Below, one piece after another: positions 7,386-13,848 of a DNA stretch of 13,875 nt. The DNA comes from Candidatus Baldrarchaeum yapensis (lineage in GTDB: Archaea; Asgardarchaeota; Baldrarchaeia; Baldrarchaeales; Baldrarchaeaceae): NCBI GenBank assembly GCA_016840465.1, contig JAEOSH010000053.1, positions 1 to 13,875 on the forward strand, written 5' to 3'. How positions within the stretch are numbered: the first letter of the stretch is position 1; the number at the start of each line of letters is the position of its first letter. Position numbers and translations under genes: made by a program. The notes beneath the pieces were generated by a model that ran no database searches, had not been told where the DNA came from, and saw only the letters and a program-made list of their open reading frames with translations.

Positions 7386-8288
7386 CTAGATTGTGGGCAG
7401 TATCCTGTCCATGATAATAGATCCTATCCTCACCATCTCTTTGGACGCTGGCGAGTTGGGGGAGAACTCGGGCAAGGGAGACGCGTATGCTATTGATCTT
7501 GGAACATCGTCGTCCAGCGGTATTTCTCCTAACAGTTCTATGCCGTTCTCCTTAGAAAACTCGATGAGTTTCTCCCTAAATTTGGGTTCCAAGTCGCATT
7601 TGTTGATTATAAGCCCCGCCGGTATGCCAAAGTGACTGACTACCGCATATATTCTGCTCAGGTCGTGGATAGCAGTAGGCGTTGGTTCCGATACCAGAAT
7701 CACATAATTGGACCCCGCAACCGCCGCTATTGCCGGACAACTCGATCCCGGCGGACCATCTATCAATATGACATTCAATCCCTCCTTAACGGCGATGGAT
7801 CGCGCCTTCATCTTCACAAGAGAAACTATTCTCCCGCTATTGGCACCTCCCACCTTCAGCCTTCCAGTAACGACAAGAAAGCCGTATTTGCTCCTGATGA
7901 CCTCTACGTACGCGTTCTCAACGAGTTTCATCTGAATGGCGCCGACCTCGCAGATGGCCGCACATGCCCCACATCCCTCGCACAGGAAGTCTATGACGAC
8001 TGGTCTATTGTTCTCCGAATCCCAGGCAAGAGCGTCCTCCTTGCAGTACTTGACGCACTCCCCACACCCGTTGCACAGATCATAATTAACTTCGGCAATC
8101 TCAGCCGCCTGTACAGGGTTTGATTCCAGCTTTTCTCCCTCGAGAACCAGTGCCAAATTGGGAGCATCAACATCCGTATCCGCGGATATGAACCTTACCC
8201 CGTTTTTGGAGAAAAGATACGCGAGTGACGCCGTTATCGTGGTCTTACCAACCCCACCCTTCCCGCTTACGACGACTATCTCCTTCAT
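7386..8288 (-). CDS. MinD-superfamily P-loop ATPase with inserted 2[4Fe-4S] ferredoxin (last gene of operon)
   Basis: A 300-residue cytoplasmic ATPase of the COG1149 type. The deviant Walker A is GKGGVGKTT (9-17). The ferredoxin insert has two CxxCxxCxxxC clusters: C72, C75, C78, C82 and C103, C106, C109, C113. Then come VILIDGPPGSSCPA (switch II/Walker B region) and IINKCD. Proteins of this group are related to Mrp/NBP35 and are suspected to load or move Fe-S or other metal clusters using ATP; no specific substrate is proven. The ATG overlaps the stop of the preceding ATPase gene (ATGA), so the two are probably made together and may form a heterodimer. The stop is TAG. It is convergent with the broken MFS gene, 21 bp away. 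Confidence 0.92.
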   Translation of the reverse strand: MKEIVVVSGKGGVGKTTITASLAYLFSKNGVRFISADTDVDAPNLALVLEGEKLESNPVQAAEIAEVNYDLCNGCGECVKYCKEDALAWDSENNRPVVIDFLCEGCGACAAICEVGAIQMKLVENAYVEVIRSKYGFLVVTGRLKVGGANSGRIVSLVKMKARSIAVKEGLNVILIDGPPGSSCPAIAAVAGSNYVILVSEPTPTAIHDLSRIYAVVSHFGIPAGLIINKCDLEPKFREKLIEFSKENGIELLGEIPLDDDVPRSIAYASPLPEFSPNSPASKEMVRIGSIIMDRILPTI

Positions 8289-9214
8289 AGGTTAAGCAAC
8301 CCCCGTACGGTTTCTCCAAGCCTTACTAGTGCCCTAACCCCAGGAGTATCCACATTTCTGAGAACTGCCGGATATCCCTTAACGTAACTGTACAGGATCT
8401 CCCTGTCAAGCGGAATCTCGGCAATAACCTCACTATCATATTTTTCACAAATCTCACGAACCTTGGCTCCACCGTTTTCTAAAATGTCCGACCTGTTTAT
8501 CACGACCTTCGTTTTAACACCCAGCATCCTCGTGAGTTCCAAGATGAGCCCTAGATCATGCATCCCGAAAGGTGTCGGCTCGGTGACCGCAATTGCAACA
8601 TCCGACCCCCATATTGACCTTATGACGTCACAATGCGTTCCCGGCGCGGTATCTACGATCATGACATCGTAATTTCCATCTTTCAGAACCTCGTACGCTC
8701 TGTCTTTAGTTGCCTTCACCACAACGGCCGAATTCGGCTCCCCTTCTTTCAGCTCCCCAGAAACTATGTCCACGCCGTACGCGCTCCCCGTATAGGTCCA
8801 CCCCACAACCTTCCTCTCCTCCTTGATCGCTCCCGCTGGACAAACAACCTTGCATATTTCGCAACTTTTGCACAAGCTTGCGAAGAAAATAGGCGGCTTG
8901 TCTCCCACCTGCAGGATCGCGTGGGCCCTACAAACACTTACGCACTTTCCGCACCTTACACAAGCCTTCTCGTCGAACGACGGGAGAAAGGATGTCACTT
9001 CTCTCTTTTCCGAGAGAGTTGTGTTCATCAGAATTGCGACGTTGGGGGCACTTACATCGCAGTCTACGATCAGTACCTTCAGACCTTCTCTTGCAAAGTA
9101 CGCGGCGAGATTCACCGCAACCGTGGACTTGCCAGTTCCTCCCTTTCCACCAGTGACACAAACTACCGGAACATCAATATCCTTACTTGCCGCTCCAATG
9201 TGCGTCATGCTCAT
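8285..9214 (-). CDS. MinD-superfamily P-loop ATPase with inserted 2[4Fe-4S] ferredoxin (first of the pair)
   Basis: A 309-residue paralogue of the following gene product. Walker A is GGKGGTGKS (22-30). The ferredoxin insert has C85, C88, C91, C95 and C115, C118, C121, C125. MIVDTAPGTHCD gives the Walker B/switch II region, and TEPTPFGMHDL is shared in kind with the partner (SEPTPTAIHDL). Tandem pairs of these ATPases are common in anaerobes and usually lie beside NifX-like and DUF5320-like genes, as here. The role is inferred as Fe-S or metallocluster assembly or delivery. Its ATG directly abuts the TAG of the NifX-like gene before it, with no spacer. A second ATG two codons later (Met3) is also possible. 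It overlaps the next gene by 4 bp. Confidence 0.92.
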   Translation of the reverse strand: MSMTHIGAASKDIDVPVVCVTGGKGGTGKSTVAVNLAAYFAREGLKVLIVDCDVSAPNVAILMNTTLSEKREVTSFLPSFDEKACVRCGKCVSVCRAHAILQVGDKPPIFFASLCKSCEICKVVCPAGAIKEERKVVGWTYTGSAYGVDIVSGELKEGEPNSAVVVKATKDRAYEVLKDGNYDVMIVDTAPGTHCDVIRSIWGSDVAIAVTEPTPFGMHDLGLILELTRMLGVKTKVVINRSDILENGGAKVREICEKYDSEVIAEIPLDREILYSYVKGYPAVLRNVDTPGVRALVRLGETVRGLLNL

Positions 9215-9700
9215 CTACCAGTTTCCTGATTGTCCGCCTCCCCATCTGCGCCCTCTTCCGCGTCCCCAGCCCCAGCCACCGCCTCTGCCCATTCCACGCC
9301 CCATTCCCATACCCATGCCCATTCCCATGCCCATACCCGGCCTTGTGGGCGCCGTTATTTGTTGCAACTCGCCGGACAGGTACATCCTTATGACATCCCC
9401 GACCGTTCTGCCAATAACCCCCATATACACTCGGACACCATACTGCTGAAGCGCCATGAAAGCATTTGGGCCTATGTTGCCTGTTATTACAGCGTTTACC
9501 CCCAAACTCAGCACTAGTTGAGCCGCCTCTATTCCCGCACCGCGGGGCGCCGCCATGGCCGTGTTCTGAACTGCTCTGACATCGGTTATTTGGTCCCCGT
9601 CGAGAGTGACCACTATGAAGTACGGGCACCTTCCAAACCTCATATCTACCATTGCATTCAGCCCATCAGGGGACATAGCGCTCACGGCAACCTTCTCCAT
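9215..9700 (-). CDS. NifX/NifB-C-like protein with Gly-Met and Trp/Arg-rich tail
   Basis: A 161-residue protein. Residues 1-112 are a dinitrogenase iron-molybdenum cofactor-type domain (PF02579: NifX, NafY and the C-terminal part of NifB), with FGRCPYF (C25) and TGNIGPNAF. Such domains bind Fe-S or FeMo-cofactor precursors. Residues 121-161 are a low-complexity tail: six Gly-Met pairs, then GRGMGRGGGWGWGRGRGRRW. The tail resembles DUF5320 proteins and the first gene of this operon, and Met and Trp could bind metal or partners. No nitrogenase genes are in the window, so nitrogen fixation should not be assumed. The start ATG 9700 is chosen over the in-frame upstream start at 9736 because GGGGTGAG precedes it at good spacing and the longer form adds a basic, non-family N terminus overlapping the previous gene. 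It abuts the following ATPase gene. Confidence 0.88.
   Translation of the reverse strand: MEKVAVSAMSPDGLNAMVDMRFGRCPYFIVVTLDGDQITDVRAVQNTAMAAPRGAGIEAAQLVLSLGVNAVITGNIGPNAFMALQQYGVRVYMGVIGRTVGDVIRMYLSGELQQITAPTRPGMGMGMGMGMGMGRGMGRGGGWGWGRGRGRRWGGGQSGNW
9302..9337. repeat. Six tandem CATNCC hexamers encoding the Gly-Met repeat
   Basis: Six consecutive hexamers on the plus strand (CATTCC, CATACC, CATGCC, CATTCC, CATGCC, CATACC) encode alternating Met and Gly on the minus strand. The third base of each hexamer pair varies, at the Gly wobble position. So the amino-acid repeat is kept while the DNA has diverged, which argues for selection on the peptide rather than fresh slippage. Confidence 0.75.
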
Positions 9701-9710
9701 GTGCTCACCC

Positions 9711-10310
9711 CTAATACTCCTCCTCTTCCTCCTCACCCTTCAACTCCTTCAATCTCTTATTTATCCACTCAAGCTGTTGCTTCAGGAACTTCCTTCGCTC
9801 CTCGAGCATTCTTATTTCGGCATCTCTCGAAAGCGATGGCATGGAGGGTTGCATTGGCTGTTGCACAGGCTGCGGAGGCTGCTGCATTTGCATCTGCATC
9901 CTCCAGAACATTCCAGGCTTCATCATCATTCCAGCATGCATGGGAGCCGTGGGTGCGGTCACCGTGCTTAGTTCCCCTCTCAGGTATCGCTGTACGGCTT
10001 CACGCACACTTACACCCATGACTCCCGCTATTACCTTTATGCCGAGCGAACTTAGCGCGGTGAACGCATTCGGGCCAAAGTTTCCCGCTATCACAACGTT
10101 AGCGCCCAGACTTCCGATGAACTGTGCGGCCTGTATACCCGCGCCCATCGGTGCCATCATTGCTGGGTTCTGATGCACACTTACGTTAACGATTTTACCA
10201 TCTTCTACATCGACTACTGTGAATGCGGGGCACCTTCCAAACACAGGAGAAACCATGTCGTCGAGGCCGCCTCGGCTCTGTGAGGCAATTACTATCCTCT
10301 CACGAGGCAT
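9711..10310 (-). CDS. NifX/NifB-C-like protein with C-terminal coiled coil
   Basis: A 199-residue protein. Residues 4-112 are a PF02579-type metallocluster-binding domain with FGRCPAF (C27) and AGNFGPNAF, paralogous to the next gene. A Met/Pro/Gln-rich linker (about 119-158, including MQMQMQQ) follows, then a charged coiled coil (162-192: RMLEERRKFLKQQLEWI, then NKRLKELKG) and a Glu6-Tyr end. The coil closely resembles that ending the DUF5320-like protein upstream (ERRLKELKG), so the two may pair. I chose ATG 10310, with AGGTGG six nt before it, over GTG 10319. The preceding gene stops 14 bp upstream and the next starts 10 bp downstream, so this is one operon. Role by family and context: carrier or scaffold for an Fe-S or other metal cluster; not demonstrated. 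Confidence 0.88.
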   Translation of the reverse strand: MPRERIVIASQSRGGLDDMVSPVFGRCPAFTVVDVEDGKIVNVSVHQNPAMMAPMGAGIQAAQFIGSLGANVVIAGNFGPNAFTALSSLGIKVIAGVMGVSVREAVQRYLRGELSTVTAPTAPMHAGMMMKPGMFWRMQMQMQQPPQPVQQPMQPSMPSLSRDAEIRMLEERRKFLKQQLEWINKRLKELKGEEEEEEY

Positions 10311-10324
10311 GTTTACCACCTGCG

Positions 10325-10687
10325 CTAGAATCCTCCCTTCAGTTCCTTCAATCTCCTCTCAATCTCCTTTAACTCCCTCTCCAAGAGTTTCTTTTGTTCC
10401 TCGAGGAACTTCTTCTCGTCTTCAACACTGGGTGCCATCATGGGAGCGAATGGCGTGGTTGGTATGCCCCACCATGCCCATTGCGCGGCGGGGTAGCCGA
10501 ATAACTGCCATGCATGTACAATTTGCCCGGATGGTGTCATGTAGTAGGCATTCGGACCGAATCCGCACCTACATGGGCCTATGTAAACGTACCCCCTGCT
10601 TGCCATTGCAGCGATGGCGGGTGACCACCACCACATCCAGCGCCAGCCCCATCCTCGACCACGGCCCCACCACCAGGGCACGTCCAT
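10325..10687 (-). CDS. Trp/Gly/Arg-rich protein with coiled coil, DUF5320-like (first gene of operon)
   Basis: A 120-residue protein of uncertain function. Residues 5-21 read WWWGRGRGWGWRWMWWW, nine tryptophans in 17 residues. A CRC motif (C39, C41) precedes GFGPNAYY, which recalls the GPNAF motif of the NifX-like partners. A Trp/Pro-rich middle follows, then a coiled coil (about 88-118) ending in RRLKELKGG. This order, Gly/Trp/Met/Arg-rich head then coil, is that of DUF5320 proteins, which accompany MinD/NifX-like genes. ATG 10687 is chosen because the TATA box suggests transcription near 10714. The GAGGTG directly touching this ATG is unusually close, however. The alternative is TTG 10717, giving 130 residues with an added CKC-containing N terminus. 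It leads the five-gene operon; the next gene begins 14 bp later. Confidence 0.75.
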   Translation of the reverse strand: MDVPWWWGRGRGWGWRWMWWWSPAIAAMASRGYVYIGPCRCGFGPNAYYMTPSGQIVHAWQLFGYPAAQWAWWGIPTTPFAPMMAPSVEDEKKFLEEQKKLLERELKEIERRLKELKGGF

Positions 10688-10701
10688 CACCTCGGTAAAT
10701 T

Positions 10702-10717
10702 TTGTGCATTTGCACAA
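10702..10717. promoter_or_regulatory. Perfect dyad at the start of the MinD/NifX operon
   Basis: TTGTGCATTTGCACAA has perfect 7-bp arms around 2 bp and covers the inferred transcript start of the minus-strand operon. This is a good repressor operator candidate. A related GTGCAAAT-containing dyad (CGTG-N7-CACG) lies at 10802-10816. Confidence 0.5.
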
Positions 10718-10735
10718 TAACCTACCCCATCCACC

Positions 10736-10745
10736 AATTTATCTT
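10736..10745 (-). promoter_or_regulatory. TATA box of the MinD/NifX operon
   Basis: The minus strand reads GCAAAAGATAAATTGG. The A-rich BRE-like part followed by GATAAAT fits an archaeal promoter, with transcription expected near 10714. That is just inside the dyad and upstream of ATG 10687. Confidence 0.45.
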
Positions 10746-10877
10746 TTGCGATTCGGCAGACATCCCGGCATCCCTCCAGACCATCACGACCAAGTAGATG
10801 CCGTGCAAATTTCACGTGCCAGTAATACGGCAAAATCGCTTCGCTTCAAATCGCGCCGAGATGAAGGTGGAAAGATA

Positions 10878-10895
10878 TTGCCAATAGCTTGGCAA
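10878..10895. repeat. Perfect inverted repeat TTGCCAA-N4-TTGGCAA
   Basis: Seven-bp perfect arms flank TAGC, midway between the two divergent promoters. It could be a protein-binding site or a small hairpin; the sequence does not decide. Confidence 0.3.
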
Positions 10896-11017
10896 AGATT
10901 CGCGTGATCCGCTCGAATAATTATCCATATACGCCTAATAATGCCATGAAGTAAGCATCCCGGTCTGAGGAGTTTTCCCCAACTCCCCTCCCCAGCTACA
11001 ACTCCCAAGTGAGCCCG

Positions 11018-11033
11018 CAAAAGGTTTATATTA
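11018..11033 (+). promoter_or_regulatory. BRE/TATA box of the cbiMNQO operon
   Basis: CAAAAGG followed by TTTATATTA (11025-11033) is a strong archaeal promoter. Transcription is expected near 11055, inside the GGTAACAC dyad and about 27 nt before the cbiM ATG. Confidence 0.65.
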
Positions 11034-11040
11034 CGATCAT

Positions 11041-11070
11041 GGTAACACTTTCATCAAAAATTGTGTTACC
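11041..11070. promoter_or_regulatory. NikR-like operator candidate, GGTAACAC-N14-GTGTTACC
   Basis: Perfect 8-bp arms are separated by 14 bp, so the half-site centres are 22 bp apart. That is the spacing of the E. coli NikR site (6-bp arms, 16-bp gap). It covers the inferred transcript start and ends just before the ribosome-binding site of the metal transporter. A nickel-responsive ribbon-helix-helix repressor is the likely ligand by geometry and context. No such regulator gene is in the window. Confidence 0.6.
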
Positions 11071-11081
11071 AGGTGGACCTC

Positions 11082-11729
11082 ATGCACATCCCCGACGGGT
11101 ACCTCGACGCCTGGGTCCTAGTACTGTTCTTCGTGCTGACCGCCATAATGTGGATACTTGCCTTTAAGAGGGCAAACTCCGTAATGGAGGAAAGACATAT
11201 TCCCCTATTCGCAGTACTAACGGCTGCGGTGTTTGCAGCCCAGATGATAAACTGGCCGGTCGGACCGGGCGGAACAACTGCACATCTAGTGGGTGGAGCC
11301 CTACTTGCGATATTCCTCGGGCCCTTCGGCGGGCTTATTGCGATGACGGTGATACTGGTCATACAGGCGTTCTTCTTCGGAGATGGGGGAATAACAGCGC
11401 TTGGGGCAAACGTCTGGAACATGGGCGTGGTGGACTGCTTCGTCGGATACTACCTCTTCAAAATTATAAGCAAGTCTCTGGGAGATACCCCCCGTGCGAA
11501 GACCATTGGAGCGTTCGTCGGCGGGTGGATCGGGATAACGCTGGCGGCTTTCTTCTGCGGCCTCCAAATAGGGATATCAACAGTTTTCCCCTACGAGATC
11601 TCGGTTTCGATACCAGTGATGACACTGTACCACTGCCTGCTCGGGCTCATCGAGGGTCTCATCACGGCGCTCGTGATAACATACGTCCTTAAAGTCCGAC
11701 CCGACCTTCTCGAACTCCCCAAGATATAG
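11082..11729 (+). CDS. cbiM: Nickel/cobalt ECF transporter substrate-binding membrane protein CbiM/NikM
   Basis: A 215-residue membrane protein that binds Ni(II) or Co(II) at the outer face and sets the specificity of the transporter. It begins MHIPDGYLD. In the NikM structure, the N-terminal amine, His2 and a His near 67 hold the metal; here these are His2 and His68 in GGTTAHLVGG. AFFFGDGGITALGANVWNMG is the conserved loop and helix of the family. About six to seven hydrophobic segments are visible. The start is ATG 11082 with AGGTGG 5 nt upstream; the longer frame from 11061 would bury the essential N terminus and is rejected. It is the first gene of the operon. The stop is TAG, and cbiN follows in 3 nt. 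Nickel versus cobalt cannot be settled from sequence; the operator spacing hints at nickel. Confidence 0.93.
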   Translation: MHIPDGYLDAWVLVLFFVLTAIMWILAFKRANSVMEERHIPLFAVLTAAVFAAQMINWPVGPGGTTAHLVGGALLAIFLGPFGGLIAMTVILVIQAFFFGDGGITALGANVWNMGVVDCFVGYYLFKIISKSLGDTPRAKTIGAFVGGWIGITLAAFFCGLQIGISTVFPYEISVSIPVMTLYHCLLGLIEGLITALVITYVLKVRPDLLELPKI

Positions 11730-11732
11730 GGG

Positions 11733-12041
11733 GTGGTGAAAATTAGCGACGTGTTTGTGACACTTAAGCAACGGTGGGTGATTGCAGTAATAGTGGTCTC
11801 GATAGTGCTGGTGTTGCTGAGCCCCCTCTTTGCATATGCCTATGAGCCTCTGGACGTGGTTGCGGAGAAATACGGCGCCGAGGAAAGCGCAATTTTTGAA
11901 GCCCCCATGCCTGACTACATACTGCCGCCTTTAGGGGAAACAGAAATCAGCGGAATCCTTGCCGGCCTGATAGGTGTGTTCATAGTACTGGCGGTGTCTC
12001 TGGCGCTTGGATACGCATTGGTGCGTCCCCGCAAACAATAA
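11733..12041 (+). CDS. CbiN-like (PDGLE-type) accessory membrane protein
   Basis: A 102-residue small membrane protein with two hydrophobic helices (about 15-36 and 73-97) and an outer loop between them. The loop reads YEPLDVVAEKYGAEE then APMPDYILPPLGETEISG. This matches the PDGLE-domain family, which takes the place of CbiN/NikN beside many archaeal CbiM proteins; here the PDGLE segment is EPLDV. In CbiMN systems the small protein's loop helps load metal onto CbiM. The start is uncertain: GTG 11733 and GTG 11736 are adjacent and GTG 11751 is possible; the membrane segment is kept with any. It lies between cbiM and cbiQ. The 27-bp gap to cbiQ contains a T-rich run (TTATTTTTGATTT) that might weaken read-through. 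Confidence 0.8.
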   Translation: MVKISDVFVTLKQRWVIAVIVVSIVLVLLSPLFAYAYEPLDVVAEKYGAEESAIFEAPMPDYILPPLGETEISGILAGLIGVFIVLAVSLALGYALVRPRKQ

Positions 12042-12068
12042 TTCCTTATTTTTGATTTGGTGATGGCC

Positions 12069-12926
12069 ATGGGGCTCAGAAGAATGGTGCACCTCTCAGT
12101 CAGAGAGGTTCTGCAGAAGTTCAGAGATGTCATGTTCCAAGACAGAATCGCCCGGCGGGAGGGACTCCTACAGAGCATAGATCCACGAGCAAAGATAGTT
12201 GTGATAGTCGCACTGATCTTCACGGCCGTGTTCCTAAAAAAGATAGTGACGCTGGTGGCGATTCTCTTCCTCGCCGTCCTCCTCGCCATGCTTTCGAAAA
12301 TAAGTCTGAGATTCTTTCTCCTCCGCACCTTCGTTTTCATCCCGCTGTTCAGCGCGGTAATCGCAATCCCACTTCCCTTCATTGTCGGGGGAGAAACTAT
12401 CACGTCCATTGCCCTAGGCGGGATTCTGATAAGGGTCTCACGAGAGGGCCTCCTGCAAATGGTGCAATTCATTCTTAGAGTGTGGGTCTGCGTGTCACTT
12501 TCGGTGCTCCTAGTACTAACGACCACATGGCCCAAACTCATGCATGCGTTGGCGAGAATGCGAGTGCCGCGGGTGTTCGTGCTAATCGCAGATATGACAT
12601 ACCGCTATCTTTTTTACTTTGCCGATATGCTTTACAAAATGCTCCTAGCTAGGGAGAGCAGACTGACCGGGCCTATCGGAATGATGGACACCATGAAGAC
12701 CGGGGCATCCGCCGTGGGAGCGCTACTGGTCAGGGCATACGAGCACGGGGAGAGAGTTTACCTTGCGATGAAGTCGAGGGGCTTTTGCGGAAGCATAGAG
12801 ATATTGGATAACCTGACCCTCAGACCCCGAGACATAACGTTTATGATACTCCTCATACTTTCGATTATCCCGTTAATACTCGTGGAGGTCCACGCGCTAC
12901 CCCTGCCCTCCCATCTCCTGATATAG
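12069..12926 (+). CDS. cbiQ: ECF transporter transmembrane coupling protein CbiQ/NikQ (EcfT)
   Basis: A 285-residue EcfT-type protein that couples ATP hydrolysis by CbiO to metal movement through CbiM. The N terminus carries the family pattern SIDPRAKIVVIVALI. Several membrane helices follow. The cytoplasmic coupling region has the two short Ala/Arg motifs, here ARESRL and AMKSRGF, that contact the ATPases. ATG 12069 is selected because GGTGA (12059-12063) sits 5 nt upstream; ATG 12063 overlaps that element. It is followed by cbiO, whose ribosome-binding site overlaps the stop codon. Confidence 0.92.
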   Translation: MGLRRMVHLSVREVLQKFRDVMFQDRIARREGLLQSIDPRAKIVVIVALIFTAVFLKKIVTLVAILFLAVLLAMLSKISLRFFLLRTFVFIPLFSAVIAIPLPFIVGGETITSIALGGILIRVSREGLLQMVQFILRVWVCVSLSVLLVLTTTWPKLMHALARMRVPRVFVLIADMTYRYLFYFADMLYKMLLARESRLTGPIGMMDTMKTGASAVGALLVRAYEHGERVYLAMKSRGFCGSIEILDNLTLRPRDITFMILLILSIIPLILVEVHALPLPSHLLI

Positions 12927-12936
12927 GTGAAAACGC

Positions 12937-13848
12937 TTGCGCTCGACGCTCTTCGAACTCAGGGGCGTGTCCTACACGTATACCAACGGGACCGTGGCGC
13001 TGGAGAACGTCACATTCAAGATCTTTGAGGGGGAAAATGTAGCGATCCTCGGGCCGAACGGCGGGGGGAAGTCAACCCTACTCATGATAATGGACGGGCT
13101 CTTGGAACCCACCGAGGGAGAGGTCTACTTCAGGGGGCGCAAAGTGGACCCCAAGGACGAAAAGTTCATGTTCGAAATGCGGAAGCGGGTGGGTATGGTC
13201 TTTCAGGATCCGGACGTTGCCCTCTTTTCTTCCACGGTATGGGAGGACATAATCTTCGGTCCCCTCCACATGAGGCTCCCAAGGGAGGAGGTCATAAGAA
13301 GGGGGGAGTGGGCCCTCCGCACCTTGGGAATAGAGCACCTCAAAGATAGGCCCCCGTTCCAGCTCAGTGAGGGGGAAAAGAAAAAGGCGGCGATCGCATC
13401 CGTTCTCTCGATAGACCCTGAGGTTTTATTGCTGGACGAGCCCTTCATAAACTTGGATCTGAGATCTCAGGAACGGTTGCTGGCGCTGCTGAGGGAAATG
13501 TCGAGGAGCGGCAAGACACTCATACTCGCAACACATGACGTGAACATCGTGCCGCTTCTCGCCGACCGCGTCATTCTGCTCAATAAAACTGTCATAGCTG
13601 ATGGCTCGGTTCGCGAAATATTTTCTAGACCCGAGTTGCTGAAGTCCGCAAACATAAGACCGCCTTTAGTTGCAGTGCTCTTCACAGAGTTGATGAAAAG
13701 AAATTTGGTGGGGGACGGAGTAAGGGTTCCGCTGACTGTGGAGGAGGCCGTCTCTGCTATAGTTAAGATGTTCGACTCAAAGGATAAGATAACCAAACGC
13801 TCCTCCCCGGGGCGGTTTTCAGGACTGCAGGATGATTCTGAACACTGA
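12937..13848 (+). CDS. cbiO: ECF transporter ATPase CbiO/NikO
   Basis: A 303-residue ABC ATPase that powers the CbiMNQ metal importer; a dimer is expected. Walker A is GPNGGGKST (39-47), the Q-loop is FQDPD (Q90), the signature is LSEGEKKK (143-150), Walker B is LLLDE (164-168), and the switch histidine is H200 in LATHD. The LSEGE form of the signature is common in archaeal CbiO. About 70 residues follow the D-loop/H-loop core, as usual for CbiO. The start is TTG 12937, with GGTGA 6 nt upstream overlapping the cbiQ stop; no ATG is near. The stop is TGA. Confidence 0.94.
   Translation: MRSTLFELRGVSYTYTNGTVALENVTFKIFEGENVAILGPNGGGKSTLLMIMDGLLEPTEGEVYFRGRKVDPKDEKFMFEMRKRVGMVFQDPDVALFSSTVWEDIIFGPLHMRLPREEVIRRGEWALRTLGIEHLKDRPPFQLSEGEKKKAAIASVLSIDPEVLLLDEPFINLDLRSQERLLALLREMSRSGKTLILATHDVNIVPLLADRVILLNKTVIADGSVREIFSRPELLKSANIRPPLVAVLFTELMKRNLVGDGVRVPLTVEEAVSAIVKMFDSKDKITKRSSPGRFSGLQDDSEH

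Larger units (their letters stand above)
10688..11081. other. 394-bp divergent promoter region between two metal operons
   Basis: No convincing gene lies here. It contains the two divergent promoters and several dyads, listed separately. It also holds CGTG-N7-CACG (10802-10816), TTGCCAA-TAGC-TTGGCAA (10878-10895) and GGAGTT-TTCCCC-AACTCC (10969-10986). No tRNA, CRISPR or recognisable riboswitch was seen. Confidence 0.5.

Noticed and set aside
6800-7414. Basic 204-residue plus-strand frame overlapping the MFS gene
   Set aside because: Arg/His-rich shadow in the +1 frame with no family resemblance; the MFS frame carries the motifs.
9302-9337. CRISPR-like array
   Set aside because: The repeats are contiguous 6-mers without spacers and are explained by the coding Gly-Met repeat.
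8823-9449. Plus-strand frame encoding a Pro/Met-rich repetitive protein
   Set aside because: It is the antisense shadow of the Gly-Met tail and ATPase gene on the minus strand, which have clear domains and ribosome-binding sites.
7386-10687. Nitrogenase cofactor (nif) operon
   Set aside because: No nifH, nifDK, nifEN or radical-SAM nifB is visible; PF02579 domains and MinD ATPases occur widely without nitrogen fixation.
10718-11040. Cobalamin riboswitch or small RNA upstream of cbiM
   Set aside because: The inferred transcript start near 11055 leaves only about 27 nt of leader, and no conserved B12-box-like sequence was seen; the short hairpins are not enough.
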